DNA of 42,519 bases from CAZFLM01 sp964519955 (GTDB lineage Bacteria; Armatimonadota; Chthonomonadetes; Chthonomonadales; CAJBBX01), in NCBI GenBank assembly GCA_964519955.1, contig CAZFLM010000056.1, forward strand, positions 1 to 42,519, read 5' to 3'. Of the stretch, positions 1 to 7,452 are shown in pieces. Under the pieces are notes generated by a model. The model ran no database searches and was not told the origin of the DNA. It worked only from the letters and a program-made list of their open reading frames with translations. The position numbers and the translations under genes are program-made. Position 1 is the stretch's first letter, and each line of letters opens with the position of its first letter.

Positions 1-40
1 CCGGTTACAGCAGACCGCTCCCTCACGGTCGCGGCTCGGA
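1..40. repeat. dispersed repeat copy at the window edge
   Basis: Bases 3-39 match, with two A-for-G changes, the 37-nt core of the tandem repeat at 6757-7190 (GGTTAC...GCGGCTCGG). It lies just downstream of the kinase gene and nothing in it looks coding. It shows that the 6.8-kb repeat family is dispersed and not confined to one locus. Confidence 0.8.
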
Positions 41-69
41 CCCGCGTGCGTATCCGGGTGTTTCTGCGC

Positions 70-1002
70 CTACCCCGCGGCGGCGATGAACGCCTCGGTC
101 TCCTCGCGGGTGCGGATGCCGGCGGTGGCGCCCATGCCGGTGACGCAGAGGGCGCCGACGGCGCTGGCGAAGCGGGCCGTGCGCTCCATGTCCCAGCCGG
201 CCAGGACGCCGCAGAGGAAGCCGGCCACGTAGGCATCGCCGGAGCCGGTGCCGTCGACCGGGGTCACCTTGAACGCGCCGACCCTGACCTCGCCGTCGGC
301 GGACTGGACGTAAGAGCCCTCCTCACCCATCTTCAGGGCAACGGTGCCGACGCCGGCGTCGCGCAGGGCCTTCGCCACGTCGCGCGGGTCCTGGAGGCCG
401 GTCAGCTCCTGCCCCTCGGAGAGGCCGGGCATGAAGTAGTCGGAGTGGGCCAGGCAGGGGCCGAGGGTCTTCATCCAGCTCCCCGTGGCGTCCCACACGG
501 TGTCGAGGGCGGTGATCTTGCCGCGGCGCTTGGCCTCCGCGAGGACGCCGCCCATCGGCTCGCCGTCGATGCCGGGCATCACGAGGGCGCCCGCCACGTG
601 CAGCAGCTTGCTCTCGTCCACCACCTGCCAGTTCACGTCGGCGGCGGTGTACTTGGCGTTGCAGCCCAGATAGTGGAGGAACGTGCGCTCTCCGTCCTCG
701 CCCACCAGGACCATCGTGGCGGAGGTGTTCGCGTCGGTGCTGCGGGCGACGCCGCGGGTGTCGACGTGGTTGCGCTCCAGCGTGTTCACGACGAAGTCGC
801 CGAGGCCGTCCTCGCCCACCTTGCCCAGCACGGCGGTGTCGACGCCCAGGCGCGCCAGGCCGATGCCGGTGTTGGAGGCGCATCCGCCGATGGCCAGCGC
901 CATGTTGTCGACGAGGCCGAGGCGGCCGCGCGGCGGCAGGGAGTCGATGGGGCGGCCCAGCAGATCTGCGACGAGGATTCCGAGACAAGCGACTTCGGGC
1001 AT
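70..1002 (-). CDS. PfkB/ribokinase-family carbohydrate kinase
   Basis: A 310-residue cytoplasmic sugar kinase that would transfer the ATP gamma-phosphate to a sugar or nucleoside hydroxyl. The length and layout fit the ribokinase family. A Gly-rich substrate-side signature (GGCASNTGIGLARLG) lies near residues 38-52. The C-terminal signature DGTGSGDAYVAG (250-261) carries the anion-hole glycines and the predicted catalytic base Asp256. The ATG at 1002 has GGAGG about 7 nt upstream, which supports this start. The substrate cannot be read from sequence: ribokinase, fructokinase and adenosine-kinase-like enzymes share these motifs. It lies downstream of, and in the same direction as, the MBL-fold gene, with 194 nt between them, so it may have its own promoter. 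Confidence 0.9.
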   Translation of the reverse strand: MPEVACLGILVADLLGRPIDSLPPRGRLGLVDNMALAIGGCASNTGIGLARLGVDTAVLGKVGEDGLGDFVVNTLERNHVDTRGVARSTDANTSATMVLVGEDGERTFLHYLGCNAKYTAADVNWQVVDESKLLHVAGALVMPGIDGEPMGGVLAEAKRRGKITALDTVWDATGSWMKTLGPCLAHSDYFMPGLSEGQELTGLQDPRDVAKALRDAGVGTVALKMGEEGSYVQSADGEVRVGAFKVTPVDGTGSGDAYVAGFLCGVLAGWDMERTARFASAVGALCVTGMGATAGIRTREETEAFIAAAG

Positions 1003-1196
1003 CTATGTCCTCCGTGGACGGGTGTTTGCGCGTGACGGCACGCCGGGTTGTTCGACGCGCCGCCCGGCAAGCCCTCCCACAGCAGGCCGCGCGATCGGCA
1101 CGCGAGTGCCTGCGCCGGGCGCGCGGGGAGACGCGCGAGCCGGATGAGCGGCCGGCTGTGGGAGTCGGCGCCCGCCCGGCCCGCGCAGCACCCCGG

Positions 1197-2375
1197 CTAG
1201 GCGTTCGGGGTGAAGTCGTTCAGGGCACCGTGAGCCACCTGCAGTCCCTGCCCAGGCACGTACGTGAGAAGACCGTTGCGGTCTGTCCGGCCGAACTCCA
1301 ATTCGCCTTGATGGTGCGCCAGAACGTGAAGCGCGACCGGGTCAGGGTGGCCCGCGTCCCGCCTTCCCCCTGAGTGCGCGAAGTAGCGGGCGCCCTTGAT
1401 CTTGGCGTAGACGGTCTCGTTCAGGCCGTTGTCGCTGGTGTGGTGGGCGAGCTTGACCAGGTCGTACGGGCCCGCCTCATGGACGGTCTCGACGAGTGCG
1501 GCCATCATCTGCTCGATGCCCGGTACCATGGGGTCGGCGAACTGCATGTCGCCCGGCAGCAGGGCGGCGGCGCCGGGCTTGCCCAGTTTGAGGACGATGC
1601 TCATGTCGTTCTTAGCGCGCGAGCCGGCATCGCTGGCCCGTCCGTCGCTGGCCGGAGCCGCGGACACCAGCCTCCGGTAGGTGTCCGCTGGCGTCTCGTC
1701 GGCGGGCGCGGCGGCACCGAGAGCATCGGCGGTGTCGCGCGCGTGCTGGGCGATCGCGGCGGCACAGGCCTTGAGTTGCTCGTCGGTCGGGCCGAGGACC
1801 CGCAGTCCGATGCCAGCGAACTCCGCCGCAAGGTCCGCGAGATCGTCCTTACCGATGCGCACGACCCTGGTGCCTTGCCCTTCCAGGCGGGCGAGCATCT
1901 GCCTGTAGCGTGTCGGCAGATCGAGCGCGTCACGCATGAACTGGTTCAGTTCGTCGTCGCTCAGGTGGTCGTGCGGCTCCTGCGCGAGCGCGGCGGCGAT
2001 GCGTGCCACGGTGAGCGCCTCGTCGGACAAGCCGTCACCGCCATCGGCGGATGGCCCGAACCCGAGGTCCTCGTCCTGAACCAGCGCCCAGGAAGCCGTC
2101 AGTTGGTCGTGCGCCACCATCTCGGGGAGACATCCGATGTGGTCGCTGTGGCAGTGGGTCACGACGAGAAGAGACACATTGAACGGCGGCGGGTGACCCA
2201 GGATCGCCTCCAACTGCTTGGGGATCTTCGCGGACTTCGGGCCCAGCCCGTCATCGCCCAGCCGGCCGCCGTCGATCAGCACGGTTGCGCCGGGAAAGAC
2301 ACCCAGGATACAATCGCCGTACTTCTCCGAGCCCATGTCGAGTACATAGAATCGTGCTGCGTTCGCATCGCTCAT
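1197..2375 (-). CDS. metallo-beta-lactamase-fold hydrolase (ComEC-type MBL domain)
   Basis: A 392-residue protein with the zinc-binding motif HCHSDH (His74, His76, Asp78, His79) in VVTHCHSDHIG. It also has a later LLPGDMQ segment, as in ComEC-like MBL domains, and a KLAHHTSDNG segment that supplies further ligand-like residues. About 150 residues rich in Ala, Asp and Glu (roughly 95-260) separate the motifs and look helical. There is no signal peptide or membrane segment, so it is probably soluble. The reading frame is open to 2456, but I chose ATG 2375 because AAGGAGGAG sits about 8 nt upstream and the MBL fold begins right after it. A consensus promoter lies at 2468-2496. Substrate unknown: a phosphodiester (nuclease-type) substrate would fit the ComEC-like group. 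Confidence 0.85.
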   Translation of the reverse strand: MSDANAARFYVLDMGSEKYGDCILGVFPGATVLIDGGRLGDDGLGPKSAKIPKQLEAILGHPPPFNVSLLVVTHCHSDHIGCLPEMVAHDQLTASWALVQDEDLGFGPSADGGDGLSDEALTVARIAAALAQEPHDHLSDDELNQFMRDALDLPTRYRQMLARLEGQGTRVVRIGKDDLADLAAEFAGIGLRVLGPTDEQLKACAAAIAQHARDTADALGAAAPADETPADTYRRLVSAAPASDGRASDAGSRAKNDMSIVLKLGKPGAAALLPGDMQFADPMVPGIEQMMAALVETVHEAGPYDLVKLAHHTSDNGLNETVYAKIKGARYFAHSGGRRDAGHPDPVALHVLAHHQGELEFGRTDRNGLLTYVPGQGLQVAHGALNDFTPNA

Positions 2376-2467
2376 CGCCCCGCTCCTCCTTGTTGCGGTC
2401 GTCCTCGATATCGCGCGACACGGCCCCCCGGGGCAGGGCTCAGCCGCCCCGCCCACACCCCCCCGAC

Positions 2468-2496
2468 ATTATATCCAAATATGGTGATTCTGTCAA
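2468..2496 (-). promoter_or_regulatory. sigma-70 promoter of the MBL-fold gene
   Basis: Read on the minus strand this is TTGACA (2496-2491), a 17-nt spacer, then TATAAT (2473-2468): 12 of 12 consensus positions with optimal spacing. Transcription would start near 2461, giving a leader of about 85 nt before ATG 2375. Confidence 0.85.
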
Positions 2497-2532
2497 ACCG
2501 ACCGTGCGAGCGACTGATAGGTCCGCTCAGCC

Positions 2533-2561
2533 TTGACGGGGCGGGGGCGGCTGGATATAGT
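2533..2561 (+). promoter_or_regulatory. sigma-70 promoter of the cytochrome gene
   Basis: TTGACG (2533-2538), a 17-nt spacer, then TATAGT (2556-2561): 10 of 12 consensus positions with optimal spacing. The start point would be near 2568, giving a short leader that contains GGGAGGG just before ATG 2592. Only 36 nt separate its -35 box from that of the divergent MBL promoter. Confidence 0.75.
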
Positions 2562-2591
2562 AGTGCATCCATGCTCGGGAGGGCGTCTATC

Positions 2592-3947
2592 ATGTCGCGC
2601 GGGGCCCGCATCTCCGTCCGGGCCGCAGTCGTTCTGGTGCTGGTATCGAGCCTCTCCCTCGTGGGGCTGGCGTGGTTCGGCCGCACCGGGACCGGCGCCT
2701 CGGTTGTCACCCTCTTCGTGTCGGGCGATACGCGCAACTATCTGGAGCCGTGCGGGTGCCGGCGCGACCAGGCGGGCGGCATCGGCGCGCGGGCGACGCT
2801 CATCGAGCGGAACCAGGCGGGCGACCGGCTGACCGTGGACGTGGGGAACCTGACGAGCGGCGATCGGAGCTACGAGCTGCTCAAGCTGGACTACCTGCTG
2901 CGCGGCATGGCGCTCATCGGATACGACGCGGTGAACCTGGGCCGGCGCGAGGCCGGGCTCGACCGCCAGACGCTGGCGAAGATCGTGGCGCGCCGCGAGG
3001 CCCCGTTCGTCTCGTGCAACCTGCTTGACTCTCAGACGGGCGAGCGGATGGCGGCGGAGTCCCTCGTCGTGAAGGCCGGCGGCGTCCGCATCGGCATCAC
3101 CGGGGTCGTGGAAGCGCCGGCGGACGAGGTGGGCCCCGGACTGCGGATACGGCCCGCCGCGGAGGCCCTCGCCGACACACTGCCGGCCCTGAAGGAGCGC
3201 TGCGACACGGTGATGGTTCTGGCGTGGGCGCGCCCCGAGACGCTGAAGGCCATCGCCGAGCGGTTCCACGAGATCGACTGGCTGCTCGGCGGCGACGTGC
3301 CGCAGTCCAGCGACAAGGCGGAGCTGCTGAACCGGGCCGAGGCGTTCAACGTCGTCGGCAAGGGCAAGGTGCTCGGCAAGCTGACCTTCGTGCCGGCCGG
3401 CGGCAAGCTGGAGCTGAGCGACTCGGCGGCCATGCGCGTGGCGGACACGATCCCCTCGCCTCCCAGGATCACTGCGCTGCTCGACGAGTACCGGAAGGCG
3501 CTGCGCGAGCGCTCCGTGGAGCCCACCTCCGAGGAGGGGATGGAGCCCATCGCCACGGCGATGACCGCGGACCGCTACCTCGGGCAGCAGGCGTGCGCGG
3601 GCTGCCACCCGGCGGCGCACCGCATCTCGGCGGCGTCGAAGCACGTGACGGCGCTCGCGACGCTGGAGAAGAAGAACGCGCAGTACGACCCGGAGTGCCT
3701 CCGGTGCCACGCGGTGGGCTACGGGGCAAAGGACGGGTTCGTCAACGCGCGGAAGACGCCGGGGCTGGCGGGGGTGCAGTGCGAGAACTGCCATGGGCGG
3801 GGCGGCGACCACGTGGACGCGCTGCGCTCGGGCCGGGCCGCGAAGACGCTGCGCCCGGTGACGCCCAACACGTGCGTGAAGTGCCACGACCGCGAGAACA
3901 GCGAGAGCTTCGACTATGATCGATACTGGCCCAAGATCAAGCATTGA
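2592..3947 (+). CDS. exported 5'-nucleotidase-like / tetraheme cytochrome c554 fusion
   Basis: A 451-residue protein. Residues 9-30 form one hydrophobic signal or anchor segment. Residues 38-285 resemble the metallophosphatase domain of 5'-nucleotidases (SGDTRNYLEPCGC, VDVGNL, NLGRRE). The histidine ligands of active family members are not seen, so catalysis is doubtful. The C-terminal third has four CxxCH heme c motifs: C335-H339, C369-H373, C397-H401 and C428-H432, the cytochrome c554 pattern. It should be a periplasmic multiheme electron carrier, possibly membrane anchored. I chose ATG 2592 because GGGAGGG lies 8 nt upstream; ATG 2571 is the alternative. The next gene encodes an exported thioredoxin-like protein, which could keep apocytochrome cysteines reduced (inference). 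Confidence 0.85.
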   Translation: MSRGARISVRAAVVLVLVSSLSLVGLAWFGRTGTGASVVTLFVSGDTRNYLEPCGCRRDQAGGIGARATLIERNQAGDRLTVDVGNLTSGDRSYELLKLDYLLRGMALIGYDAVNLGRREAGLDRQTLAKIVARREAPFVSCNLLDSQTGERMAAESLVVKAGGVRIGITGVVEAPADEVGPGLRIRPAAEALADTLPALKERCDTVMVLAWARPETLKAIAERFHEIDWLLGGDVPQSSDKAELLNRAEAFNVVGKGKVLGKLTFVPAGGKLELSDSAAMRVADTIPSPPRITALLDEYRKALRERSVEPTSEEGMEPIATAMTADRYLGQQACAGCHPAAHRISAASKHVTALATLEKKNAQYDPECLRCHAVGYGAKDGFVNARKTPGLAGVQCENCHGRGGDHVDALRSGRAAKTLRPVTPNTCVKCHDRENSESFDYDRYWPKIKH

Positions 3948-3959
3948 GGGGCTGCCGCC

Positions 3960-4220
3960 GAGGGCGGCGGCGGTCCATGGCCCAGCGTGGCACGGCAACG
4001 GCCCGGCGGGGCGCGGAGGCCCCGCCCCACGGGTGGCGGCGGTCCACGGCAACGGCCCGGCGGGGCGCNNNNNNNNNNNNNNNNNNNNNNNNNNNNNNNN
4101 NNNNNNNNNNNNNNNNNNNNNNNNNNNNNNNNNNNNNNNNNNNNNNNNNNNNNNNNNNNNNNNNNNNNGTGGCGGCGGTCCACGGCAACGGCCCGGCGGG
4201 GCGCGGAGGCCCCGCCCCAC
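3960..4220. repeat. 54-nt GC-rich tandem repeat interrupted by an assembly gap
   Basis: A unit starting GGCAACGGCCCGGCGGGGCG recurs at 3994 and 4048 (period 54) and again at 4184 after the gap. Each unit contains a self-complementary GGGGC...GCCCC segment. The 221 bases between the cytochrome stop and the gap hold only this repeat and its variants. The true copy number is hidden by the gap. Confidence 0.85.
4069..4168. other. assembly gap (100 N)
   Basis: Exactly 100 unknown bases, the conventional size for a scaffold join of unknown length. It falls inside the 54-nt tandem repeat, which probably stopped the assembler. Any frame crossing it is meaningless. Confidence 0.98.
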
Positions 4221-5050
4221 GGGGTGCGCGCGCGACGTGGTGGGTCGCGGCGGCGGTCGCGCTCTTCGCGATGTGCGGCGGCGGTGCTCGGGCGGATGTG
4301 GCGTGGACGGACTACGCGACGGGGAGCCGGAGGGCCGCGGCTGAGGGCAAGCCGCTGTTCATCGACTTCCGGGCCGAGTGGTGCGGGCCGTGCAAGATGC
4401 TGGAGAAGGACACGTTCCCGGATGCGGGAGTGCAGAAGCTGCTGAGCCGGTGCGTGGCCGTGCGGGTGGACGTGGATCGGGACGCCGCGACGGCCCGTCG
4501 GTTCGGCGTCGCCAGCATTCCGCGGCTGATCCTGGTGGTTGGCGGGAAGCGCACGCTGGATGTCACCGGCTTCCGGCCGGCAGCGGACCTCCGCCGCGAG
4601 CTGCAGGAGGAACTCACCGGCAAGGCGGTGGTGGAGGCCCCGCCCGACAGCGCGGCGCCGCAGCCCAGCCAGGATCCGCCCGCGATCCAGGGGCTGCGGG
4701 CCAGCATCGAGAAGCGGCAGTACGCGACCTGGCGCAAGCAGAACGCCGGGCGCCTCGGAGCTGCCCTGAAGGCGCTCGTCATGCGGCTGGGCTCGTTCGA
4801 CAAGGGCGAGCAGCGCGACGCGGAGGAGCTGCTGGCGCAAACGGGCGACGACGGGATCGCGGCGCTGGCGCAGGGACTGTCGGACCCGGTGCTGGCGGTG
4901 CGGGTCGCGTCGCACCAGTTGCTCGCGCGGCTCGTGCAGCGCCCCGGCCAGCCGGCGTATGACCCGTGGGCGCCGAAGGCCGAGCGGGCGGCGGCTGCGC
5001 GGGCATGGGTCGCGTGGTGGCACGGGCGTCCGGGCGGAGGAGGCAGGTGA
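4169..5050 (+). CDS. exported thioredoxin-fold protein with helical C-terminus (start uncertain)
   Basis: The certain part begins near 4229 with a signal-peptide-like stretch (TWWVAAAVALFAMCGGGARA). A thioredoxin domain follows with the active site WCGPCK and the cis-proline strand ASIPRLILV, as in DsbD-C/TlpA-like thiol-disulfide proteins. The last 120 residues are helical and HEAT-like (AEELLAQTGDDGIAALAQGL). The start is unresolved. The only in-frame conventional start upstream of the hydrophobic segment on this side of the gap is GTG 4169, inside the repeat. ATG 4271 would delete most of the signal peptide. The true start may lie in the gap, or the repeat may have displaced it. Following a multiheme cytochrome gene, a role in keeping CxxCH cysteines reduced is plausible but inferred. 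Confidence 0.75.
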   Translation: MAAVHGNGPAGRGGPAPRGARATWWVAAAVALFAMCGGGARADVAWTDYATGSRRAAAEGKPLFIDFRAEWCGPCKMLEKDTFPDAGVQKLLSRCVAVRVDVDRDAATARRFGVASIPRLILVVGGKRTLDVTGFRPAADLRRELQEELTGKAVVEAPPDSAAPQPSQDPPAIQGLRASIEKRQYATWRKQNAGRLGAALKALVMRLGSFDKGEQRDAEELLAQTGDDGIAALAQGLSDPVLAVRVASHQLLARLVQRPGQPAYDPWAPKAERAAAARAWVAWWHGRPGGGGR

Positions 5051-5093
5051 GGGCAGGACCAGTCAGCGCCGGCTACTCCGACGCCGTGGAGGG

Positions 5094-5140
5094 TTACGGC
5101 AACGACCCGGCGGGGCACGGAGGCCCCACCCTACGGGCCG
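5094..5140. repeat. single copy of the 54-nt repeat family
   Basis: Starting at the GGCAACGACCC segment, about 40 bases match the 3994-4033 unit with about four substitutions. It lies between the thioredoxin-like and M48 genes. The reading frame of the M48 gene is open through it, but it is unlikely to be translated. Confidence 0.7.
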
Positions 5141-5193
5141 CCTGCGTGGCGCGTCGAACGCCGCCAAGGATCGTGGCGGTCAACTGCGATCGG

Positions 5194-6393
5194 GTGGTGC
5201 TACGATCTGCCTTGGTCGTGCTGCTGGTGCTCGCGTCGCTGCCGGCGCTGTGCCAGTCGCCGCCTACCCCACCCGACCTGGTGATCCCGCCGGTCACGCC
5301 GCGGGCGCATGCGTACCACCTGATCCTGTACACGCTCTACTTCGCCGGGACGGCGTGGGGCTGGGCGGGGCTGTGGTGGTTTGTGCGGTCCGGATGGTCG
5401 CGGCGATGGCGGGAACTGGCCGAGAGGCGATTCCGCGCCCCGTTCCTGCGCGTTGTGCTCTACTACGCCGTGTTCAGCCTCGCGGTCCTGGTCTGGGCGC
5501 TTCCGCTCTCCGGCGCGTATGCGCTCATCGAGGCGCGGTACGGGTTCTCGACGCGCACGTTCGGCGGGTGGCTGGCGGACCAGGCGCGCGGCTATGCGGT
5601 CGGGCTCGTATTCGCTCCCGTCGTGGCGGCCGGCTACTGGCTCCTGCGCGTCTCGCCGAAGCGGTGGTGGCTGTGGCTGTGGGCAGCATCGGCGCCCTGG
5701 ATCCTCGGCACGCCCATCCTCCAACCGGTGCTCGTGGCCCCGCTGTACAACGACTTCCGGCCGATGCCGCCCGGCCCGCTGCGCGATCGCATCGAGGCGC
5801 TGGCGCGACGCGCGGGGATCGGCGATGCCACGATCCTGGTGGTGGACTCGTCGAAGCGCACGCGGAAGCAGAACGCCTACGTGACGGGGCTCGGTCCGAC
5901 GCACCGCATCGTGCTGTGGGACAACCTGGTGCGCTCGTCGCCGCCGGACCAAGTGGAAGCGGTCGTGGCGCACGAGATCGGGCACTACGTGCTGGGGCAT
6001 CGCTGGCGGGGGCTGCTCTGGGGCGTGCTGGGCGCCGGCGTTATCCTGTGGCTCCTCAGCCGCGTGCTGCCCGTTCTGATCGAGCGCATGCAGGCGCGCT
6101 GCGGACTCGAGGGGCTCGGCGATCTCGCAGCCCTGCCGCTGGTTGCGCTCGTGCTGTCGGTGATGCTCTTCCTGCAGTCGCCCGCTGAGGCCGCCATCTC
6201 GCGATGCTACGAACGGGAGGCCGACCGCTACGAGCTGCGGCTGACGGGCAACGGCAAGGCCGCGGCGCGCCAGTTCATCCGGTTCGTGCGGCAAGACTAC
6301 GCCGACCCGGACCCGCCCGCCATCGCCCTGTTCTGGTTCTACACGCACCCACCGATCCGCGAGCGTGTGGCGACGGCGCTGGGACAGCGGTAG
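5194..6393 (+). CDS. M48 (Ste24-like) integral membrane zinc metalloprotease
   Basis: About 399 residues with several membrane segments and the zinc motif HEIGH (His260, Glu261, His264). The third ligand is probably Glu342 in YEREADRYEL, matching the ExxxD block of Ste24/HtpX-type M48 proteases. The N-terminus is signal-like (VVLLVLASLPALCQ). Predicted membrane helices fall near residues 30-60, 85-115, 130-155, 165-180, 270-290 and 310-330. The active site would face the cytoplasm, as in CAAX and quality-control proteases. Start choice is weak: in-frame GTG codons occur at 5173, 5194 and 5197 and none has a well-placed ribosome site. Upstream sequence is the dispersed repeat. Likely role: turnover of membrane proteins. 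Confidence 0.85.
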   Translation: MVLRSALVVLLVLASLPALCQSPPTPPDLVIPPVTPRAHAYHLILYTLYFAGTAWGWAGLWWFVRSGWSRRWRELAERRFRAPFLRVVLYYAVFSLAVLVWALPLSGAYALIEARYGFSTRTFGGWLADQARGYAVGLVFAPVVAAGYWLLRVSPKRWWLWLWAASAPWILGTPILQPVLVAPLYNDFRPMPPGPLRDRIEALARRAGIGDATILVVDSSKRTRKQNAYVTGLGPTHRIVLWDNLVRSSPPDQVEAVVAHEIGHYVLGHRWRGLLWGVLGAGVILWLLSRVLPVLIERMQARCGLEGLGDLAALPLVALVLSVMLFLQSPAEAAISRCYEREADRYELRLTGNGKAAARQFIRFVRQDYADPDPPAIALFWFYTHPPIRERVATALGQR

Positions 6394-6459
6394 CGCCCTG
6401 GCGGGCGAGAGCAGGTATCCTCGGGAGAGACCAGTGGCTTTGAGGAGGACGGATCGACC

Positions 6460-6750
6460 ATGAAGATGCTGTTCATCATCTGCGAAGCTGGCATCGACGA
6501 CCGGGTGATGCAGGGCCTCACGGCCATCGGCGCGCCCGGCTACACGCGGTTCACCGACGCCATCGGCAGCGGGAAGCACGGCGTGCGCGAGGGTTCGCCG
6601 GTCTGGCCGGGCAAGAACTCGCTGGTGCTCTCGTGCGTTCCGGACGAGTTGGTGGCGAAGGTGAAAGCCCTGATCGCGAAGCTGAACGAGGAGCGCCAGG
6701 GCCGCCTGGTCATCAAGGTATTCGCGATGGACGCGGAGGAGTTGGTGTAG
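6460..6750 (+). CDS. small PII/ferredoxin-fold-like protein of unknown function
   Basis: A 96-residue soluble protein preceded by AGGAGG 11 nt upstream of ATG. It starts with a hydrophobic strand (MKMLFIICEAGID), followed by a helix. A Gly-rich loop (IGSGKHGVREGSPVWPGKNS) comes next, then a strand (LVLSCVP), a helix (ELVAKVKALIAKLNEE) and a final strand (LVIKVFAMD). This beta-alpha-beta/beta-alpha-beta order and the Gly-rich loop resemble PII or CutA-like trimeric regulators. I see no PII uridylylation motif and do not assign a function. It lies 66 nt after the M48 gene and may be cotranscribed with it. Confidence 0.7.
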   Translation: MKMLFIICEAGIDDRVMQGLTAIGAPGYTRFTDAIGSGKHGVREGSPVWPGKNSLVLSCVPDELVAKVKALIAKLNEERQGRLVIKVFAMDAEELV

Positions 6751-6756
6751 GGATCG

Positions 6757-7190
6757 GCGAGCGAGCGCCTGCGGGTTACGGCGGACCGCTCCCTCACGGT
6801 CGCGGCTCGGTACGCTGTGCATGGTGCCCCGGCCATCCGAGCCGGGAACGTGAGCGACCGGTCTGTGCGGATACGCGAGCGCCTGCGGGTTACGGCGGAC
6901 CGCTCCCTCACGGTCGCGGCTCGGCACGCTGTGNNNNNNNNNNNNNNNNNNNNNNNNNNNNNNNNNNNNNNNNNNNNNNNNNNNNNNNNNNNNNNNNNNN
7001 NNNNNNNNNNNNNNNNNNNNNNNNNNNNNNNNNGATACGCGGGCGCCTGCGGGTTACGGCGGACCGCTCCCTCACGGTCGCGGCTCGGTACGTTGTGCGT
7101 GACGCAGCGGCCATCCGAGCCGGGAGCGTGAGCGACCGGTCTGTGCCGATACGCGGGCGCCTGCGGGTTGCTACGGCGATTCGAGCCGTG
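6757..7190. repeat. 114-nt tandem repeat with internal inverted arms, plus 7191-7340 with no gene
   Basis: Units start (GCGCCTGCGGGTTAC) at 6765, 6879, 7043 and 7157 (the last truncated). Spacing is exactly 114 nt on each side of the gap. Within a unit, 6786-6810 and 6837-6861 are inverted copies matching at 21 of 25 positions around a 26-nt loop, so each unit could form a long hairpin. No coding signal is credible. I see no gene between the repeat and the promoter at 7341. Confidence 0.85.
6934..7033. other. assembly gap (100 N)
   Basis: Exactly 100 N inside the 114-nt tandem repeat; repeat collapse is the likely cause. The array length is therefore unknown. Confidence 0.98.
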
Positions 7191-7340
7191 GAGACCCAAA
7201 ACCCCAACGACGCCATGAAGGAATTCACACTTCGGCTGTAGAACCAGGGCACCGGGCTCGCCTTGGCGCGTCCTTCGGATTGTGCGTCGGTGTAGCCATG
7301 CCGCTGGACCGCATCTTCCTGCTGCTGCCAAATGCGCTGC

Positions 7341-7370
7341 TTGACTACACCGGTGTAGCATGTGTATGAT
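7341..7370 (+). promoter_or_regulatory. sigma-70 promoter with a palindromic operator candidate
   Basis: TTGACT (7341-7346), an 18-nt spacer and TATGAT (7365-7370) match 10 of 12 consensus positions. The start point would be near 7377. The spacer holds a perfect 14-bp palindrome, CTACACCGGTGTAG (7345-7358), which overlaps the end of the -35 box. That is a position where a dimeric repressor would block RNA polymerase. It is the only clear promoter before the large permease gene, and its position argues against starts at 7360 or 7366. Confidence 0.65.
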
Positions 7371-7452
7371 ACGAAAGCTGTCGATTTTCCCCATTCTCCA
7401 GTGCTCCGCCGGGCTGCCTCGTCCGTCGGCAGTGGTGGAAAGGACACCGTCT

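Noticed and set aside
1374..2571. Plus-strand open frame upstream of, and continuous with, the cytochrome gene
   Set aside because: It is the shadow of the MBL-fold gene on the other strand. The promoter at 2533-2561 and the ribosome site before 2592 mark the true start.
2493..4220. 575-codon minus-strand frame over the cytochrome gene
   Set aside because: It crosses the N gap and has antisense composition; the four CxxCH motifs lie on the plus strand.
6757..7190. Regular repeats resembling a CRISPR array
   Set aside because: The 114-nt period contains no short repeat with variable spacers; whole units are near identical and internally palindromic, and no cas genes are present.
6908..7447. 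Long minus-strand open frame before the giant permease
   Set aside because: It runs through the 100-N gap and the repeat, and its remaining part shows no motif or ribosome site.
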